Source: Xylaria sp. FL1777 (lineage: Eukaryota > Ascomycota > Sordariomycetes > Xylariales > Xylariaceae). Taken from it: a stretch of 64,000 nt of DNA. Shown here piece by piece: positions 59,748 through 64,000 of the stretch. The position numbers were made by a program, and so were the translations under genes. The notes under the pieces were generated by a model, which saw only the letters and a list, made by a program, of their open reading frames with translations, was not told the origin of the DNA and did not search any database. The DNA is taken from contig MU400611.1 of NCBI GenBank assembly GCA_022578965.1, positions 62,001 through 126,000 on the forward strand, in the 5' to 3' direction. Position 1 is the first letter of the stretch, and each line of letters begins with the position of its first letter.

Positions 59748-59832
59748 TAAAGTAATATAATTGCTAATAATTATATATTTATTGTTTTTTAAAACTAGTA
59801 TTATTAATATAATAAAATAATTAATTGTTTAT
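59748..59832. repeat. 85-bp direct repeat, copy 1
   Basis: Matches 60129-60215 in direct orientation (shared CTAATAATTATATATTTA and TTTAAAACTAG), with mostly transition differences. Confidence 0.65.
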
Positions 59833-60128
59833 ATTTAGTAATAAAAATAAAACATAACTAAGCTATAAGCGCGCTAATATGCTGCTATATAAGCTACAAA
59901 AAAACATAACGCATTTAAGTTTATAAATAACTATTTTTTTAAGCATTATTTGCTATAATTACTATTAATAGCCTTAATATAATATATGCTATAATACTTG
60001 TTAAAAGATTATTAGTATGCAATAAATAAACAATAAAGCTAAAATATAAAAATAATATAAATTACTAAGCGTAGTGCGCACATATAGCTATTAAGCTTTA
60101 TTTTTAGCATAGTAAGCAAAAAGCCGTA

Positions 60129-60215
60129 TAGTAAAATAATATAATTACTAATAATTATATATTTACTGTTCTTTAAAACTAGCATTATTAATACAATAAA
60201 ATAATTAGTTATTTA
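60129..60215. repeat. 85-bp direct repeat, copy 2
   Basis: Second copy of 59748-59832, about 380 bp downstream. Confidence 0.65.
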
Positions 60216-60424
60216 TAAAACCTTTAAAATTTTAGCAACTTATATTTTAATTAGTATGCTAAAAATATTTATTTAATAAAAGCTTTATTTTTATTTAACG
60301 CTACTTTGTTTTAGCAATCTTTATTATTTTTATTAATAGTTATATACGTATAATAAATAAGCTTTGTTTTTTTTTTTTCTTTAACTATAAGCACTCATTT
60401 ATTAAAATATAGCTATAAAGTAGC

Positions 60425-60700
60425 TAAAATTAGCCACTAGCAAAAATTAACCACTAGTAGAAATTAGCCATTAGCAAAAATTAGCCACTAGCAAAAATCG
60501 GCCATTAATAAAAATAAAGGCCATTAACTAAAATTAGCTACTAGCAAAAATCGGCCACTAGTAGAAATAAAGGCCACTAGCTAAAATTAGCCATTAGCAA
60601 AAATTAGCTATTAGCAAAAATTAGCCACTAGTAAAAAAAGGCCACTAGCAAAAATTAGCCACTAGTAAAAATAAACAAATATTAACTGCTTTTATTTTTT
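60425..60700. repeat. 18-bp tandem array (TTAGCCACTAGCAAAAAT)
   Basis: About a dozen imperfect units of TTAGCCACTAGCAAAAAT, some separated by AAAGGCC. The array ends in AATAAACAAATATTAACTGC. The same end sequence occurs inverted at 55642-55676. Confidence 0.8.
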
Positions 60701-62004
60701 TATATAAATTTTATTTTTAATTATATTTGCGTTGCTTTTACTTTTGTTTGCAATAGCGTTTATATTTATAAAAAACTTTATTAGCAATTATAGCTACAAT
60801 TAAACAAAGCAACAAACGCTTATATTATTGTTTTTTATGCAAACTAATTTTTTTAATTCTTTTAATACTAACTTTAAGCATTATATTAACTATAAAATCG
60901 TTAGTAAAGCTTTTTAAGTTATTAAAGCTAAATTTAACAAGCTATATATTGCATTATACTTAGTTTTTTACTTTAAAACTTCTTTTATTTCTTTTTGCTT
61001 TCTAAAAAATAACTTTAATAACTTTGCTAGCTTGTTTACATTTATTAAAAATAAGGTTTAGTTTAATTAAAATGCTAACACAAAAAACCTATTATTATAA
61101 CTTATGTTTTCTTTAATTTATAATTACTTTTAACATAAAGTAATAAAAGTACTAAAAGCTAAATTATAACATATAGCTAAAAATTTTATACTTGCACTAT
61201 TTTATAACAAGATTCTTTTTTATAGTTATATAGTTATAATAACAAAAAGTTTTTAAATATTTTTTAACAAGCAAATTATGTTTAAAAAAAAAAATCCCGC
61301 TATTAGTTTTTAAAGTTATATATAGCTAACAAAAAAAACAAGTATTACGCAAAATGCAAGTTAGTTATTAAAGCCTTTTAATCCCTTTTTTAGTTTATTA
61401 ATTTTGGTTTTTTAAATAGAAATACTTCATTAATTTACTAAGCTATACTGTTTTTACTTTTAACTTTAACTATAACTTACTTTTAAAAAAAAACAAAAAA
61501 TATTTTTATAACAAAACTATTTTATTAACTATATTATAGCTAATATATATAAATAAGCATTAATACATAAGTTAATCGCTAAAACCTTTTAAAATATTTA
61601 GTTATAAATCTTTTATTTTAAAATATTTTATATTTGTTTGCTTGCAATATTTTAAAAAATTCTTGTAGAATTATTAACTTTAGCATTTTAAATAAAAATA
61701 AAAAAAATATTAAACGTAGCAATGTTTTAAAAAGCAAGCAACGCAATAAAAAAAATAGTTAAAATCTCTTTTTGCTTATTTATACCTTTAAATTAATAAA
61801 ACAATCTTCTAAAAACTGCATATACTGCAAGCATACATATTAACTTTTTAAGTCTTGCTAAGTTTTTTTTTAATGAAAAAAAAAAACAACGCATATATAA
61901 TAATATTGCTAATATTAATCAAAAGCAAAGCTAAGGCATTAAATTAAAAAAAAAAAATAACGAGATTTAGAAAATACTTATATTATTTAAGCGTTAAAAA
62001 ACGC

Positions 62005-62135
62005 AATCATAGCAGGAAAAATTAAAGTTATAGTAAAAGAAGTTAAAGTTACAGCAAGAAAAATTAATATTACAGCAAAAAAAGTTAAAATCATAGCTAG
62101 AAAAATTAAAGTTATAACATAAAAAGTTAAAAAGT
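62005..62135. repeat. 21-bp tandem repeat
   Basis: About six degenerate units of the AAAAATTAAAGTTATAGCA type in direct order. Confidence 0.6.
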
Positions 62136-64000
62136 CAAAGATTTTAGCGGCTTTAATTAGCTAGCATTTATTTAACATAAAAAAAACGTTAGTAAAGGTT
62201 TATAAAGTAGTAGCAAAAAAAAACTGCTTATTAATTCTTTATTTTTTTCTTTAGTATTTGTTTTTTAGTTATAAAAGTATTAGTGCTTTTATAGATTTAA
62301 ATTTAAATTACTAATATAAATTGCTATATATTAAAACATAAAAACAAAAATAAAAACAAACTATAAAATATAAATAAACTACTATAACTATAATATAAGT
62401 TTAATTAATTTAAAACTACTATAAAATAATAGCTAGCAATTATTATAGTTTAGCTGCTATTTTTTTTTTTTTTTGCTTAATTTATACTAAAGTTTAGCTT
62501 ATTATATATATATATCTTTTTATTTCTTTAAGCATTATAACTTAGTAAGTTATTTAGTATGTTAGTTTAAATATAGCAAATATATATAGTACTTTTTAAA
62601 AACTAGCAGTTACTTTGCATAATATATAGTAAAAACTAACTTTAAAACATTTTATTAGCTTTTATAACAAGCTTTTTTTTAAACTAGATTAGTTTTACCT
62701 TTGTTTAACTTTATGCTTTCTTAGTAGTTTAAAGAACTTTTTTTGTTTAGTAATTCTTAATCTTAATACTAGCATAGCTAATCTATAAGCTTTTTTTACT
62801 GCAAAAAACGTAAAGCATTTTTTCTAAAAAGCCATTAATTGTTAAAAAAACCGTTATACCTAAAATATAGCTGCATTGTTTACTGCTTAAGCTATTTATA
62901 ATTAACGTAACATAGTAAACCTGCTAGCTGCTATTAAACTAAACAGTAGTTTTATACTTTAATATTTAAATATAAAATACTTTAACTTAAGTACTAAAGA
63001 CCTTACATTTGCTAAGCTTATTGCAAATAATAAAACTATTAAGTATATAAATATCTTTGCTTTTATAAACAAACTAAAGCATTTAGCTGCTTAATAGTTT
63101 AAAGCTAAAGTCTAAAAAATATAAACTTAACGTTTGCTAAAGCTAGCCTTTATTTAGTATTTTTAGATTTTTTTTAATATAAACAGAAAATTATTAAAAA
63201 TAGCAACTATTTAAGCTATTTTTAATAAACTAATCGAACGCTTTAAGCTATTATAGTTTATAGCAATAAAATAGCTTTAAGCTTACAAATTTACTTTAAA
63301 AAACGTTTATAAAAAACAAAATATTTTTAGCTTTATTTAGCAAGTTGTTTAAAATACTAAAAGTTGCAACTAAAATGCTATAAATTAACTTAAAGCAGCC
63401 TTTAAAGCCTTTAACAAAAATATTTAAAGCTAGTTTATTATTTTTATAGAAAGCATTACAATTAACATGTTTTTTACTTAGATCTAAAAGCGTAAAACTA
63501 TTTTAAAGAAAATTGCTACAAACAAATTTTTTTTTACTACTTAAAGTATTAATATTTCTTTTTTAACCTTTTTTTTTTAAAATTATTTAAGCAAAACTAA
63601 CTAATACAACTAAAAAAATAAACAGTACTTTTAAAAACATAAAAGCTATAGCAAACGTTTCTTTTAATATAGTTTATAATATCTCTAAAATTAATACTAC
63701 TTTTAGTAGTTTTTTAATCTATAAGTAACTTAATAGTAACTTGGTTTATTTATATTATAAAAGCAGAAAATTCCCTAGAACATATTTAATTTACTATATT
63801 AGCAAAAGCATTAAGGTTAGCAGCAATAAAAAAATTAGCTTTAAAACCTCTTGCTGCTTGTTTTAATAAACAAACAGCTTTTTTTAAAAAGCTTAGCAGC
63901 TTAGTAGCAAAACTAAAATAAGCCTTAAAAAGTTTACTATAAAAAAAAATGCTTTAAAGCGTTTATTAACTACTTTAATTATTAAACCTTATAAAATAAT

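Larger units (their letters stand above)
51781..64000. repeat. AT-rich, RIP-degraded repeat block (right)
   Basis: Same character as the left block: almost only A/T, residual C mainly in AGC/GCT contexts, stops everywhere and many short tandem arrays. It runs off the end of the window. No protein or RNA gene is supported. Open stretches at 57163-57569 and 58426-58632 come from tandem repeats and low complexity. Confidence 0.9.

Noticed and set aside
60425..60700. CRISPR-like array
   Set aside because: Short degenerate direct repeats without distinct spacers in a eukaryotic AT-rich block; it is a minisatellite.

Overview
The window looks like nuclear DNA of a filamentous ascomycete (Pezizomycotina). 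Genes carry short introns (about 50-150 nt) with GTRAGT-type donors and CTRAY-like branch sites. The encoded families are typical of these fungi: a Zn2Cys6 regulator, an AAAP permease, a DUF3435/FluG-type protein, a PD-(D/E)XK-like protein and DUF3429. About 38.6 kb of normal-composition sequence (13.19-51.78 kb) lies between two very AT-rich blocks (1-13.19 kb and 51.78-64 kb). These blocks have no credible genes and are full of decayed duplicated repeats. Where duplicate copies can be compared they differ by C-to-T and G-to-A changes, as expected from repeat-induced point mutation (RIP).

Layout of the island. (1) 13.9-15.4 kb: an intronless two-TM membrane protein. (2) 17.0-32.9 kb: an enlarged proline-utilisation (prn-type) cluster. 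It holds proline dehydrogenase (minus), divergent from an mtr-type AAAP amino-acid permease (plus); a sideroflexin (minus); a broken proline-racemase/3-hydroxyproline-dehydratase family gene (plus); a PrnA-like Zn2Cys6 regulator (plus, one apparent frameshift); an amadoriase/sarcosine-oxidase-type FAD enzyme (minus); and delta-1-pyrroline-5-carboxylate dehydrogenase (minus). (3) 34.6-49.4 kb: an accessory-looking set with a PD-(D/E)XK-like protein, a DUF3435 tyrosine-recombinase-like protein with C2H2 fingers (captain-like, frameshifted near its 3' end), a 906-aa coiled-coil protein of unknown function, a short MADS-like protein, an Hsp70-like ATPase ending in a ZZ finger, a C2H2/SAP protein and a ZZ/SANT protein. 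(4) 49.9-51.2 kb: a DUF3429 mitochondrial inner-membrane protein.

How the genes could work together (inference from families): the permease brings amino acid, probably proline, into the cell. The sideroflexin could move a substrate or intermediate across the mitochondrial inner membrane. Proline dehydrogenase and P5C dehydrogenase convert proline to glutamate, and the Zn2Cys6 protein would be the pathway-specific activator. The racemase-family relic and the FAD amine oxidase suggest the ancestral cluster also handled a modified or D-configured proline (hydroxyproline or similar). The two broken or frameshifted members suggest the cluster is decaying, or that there are single-base errors in the assembly.

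The DUF3435 gene reads toward the cluster, the geometry expected if the cluster had been cargo of a Starship-type giant transposon. No element ends could be identified, so this stays a hypothesis. Exon limits below were read by eye from splice signals and reading frame.
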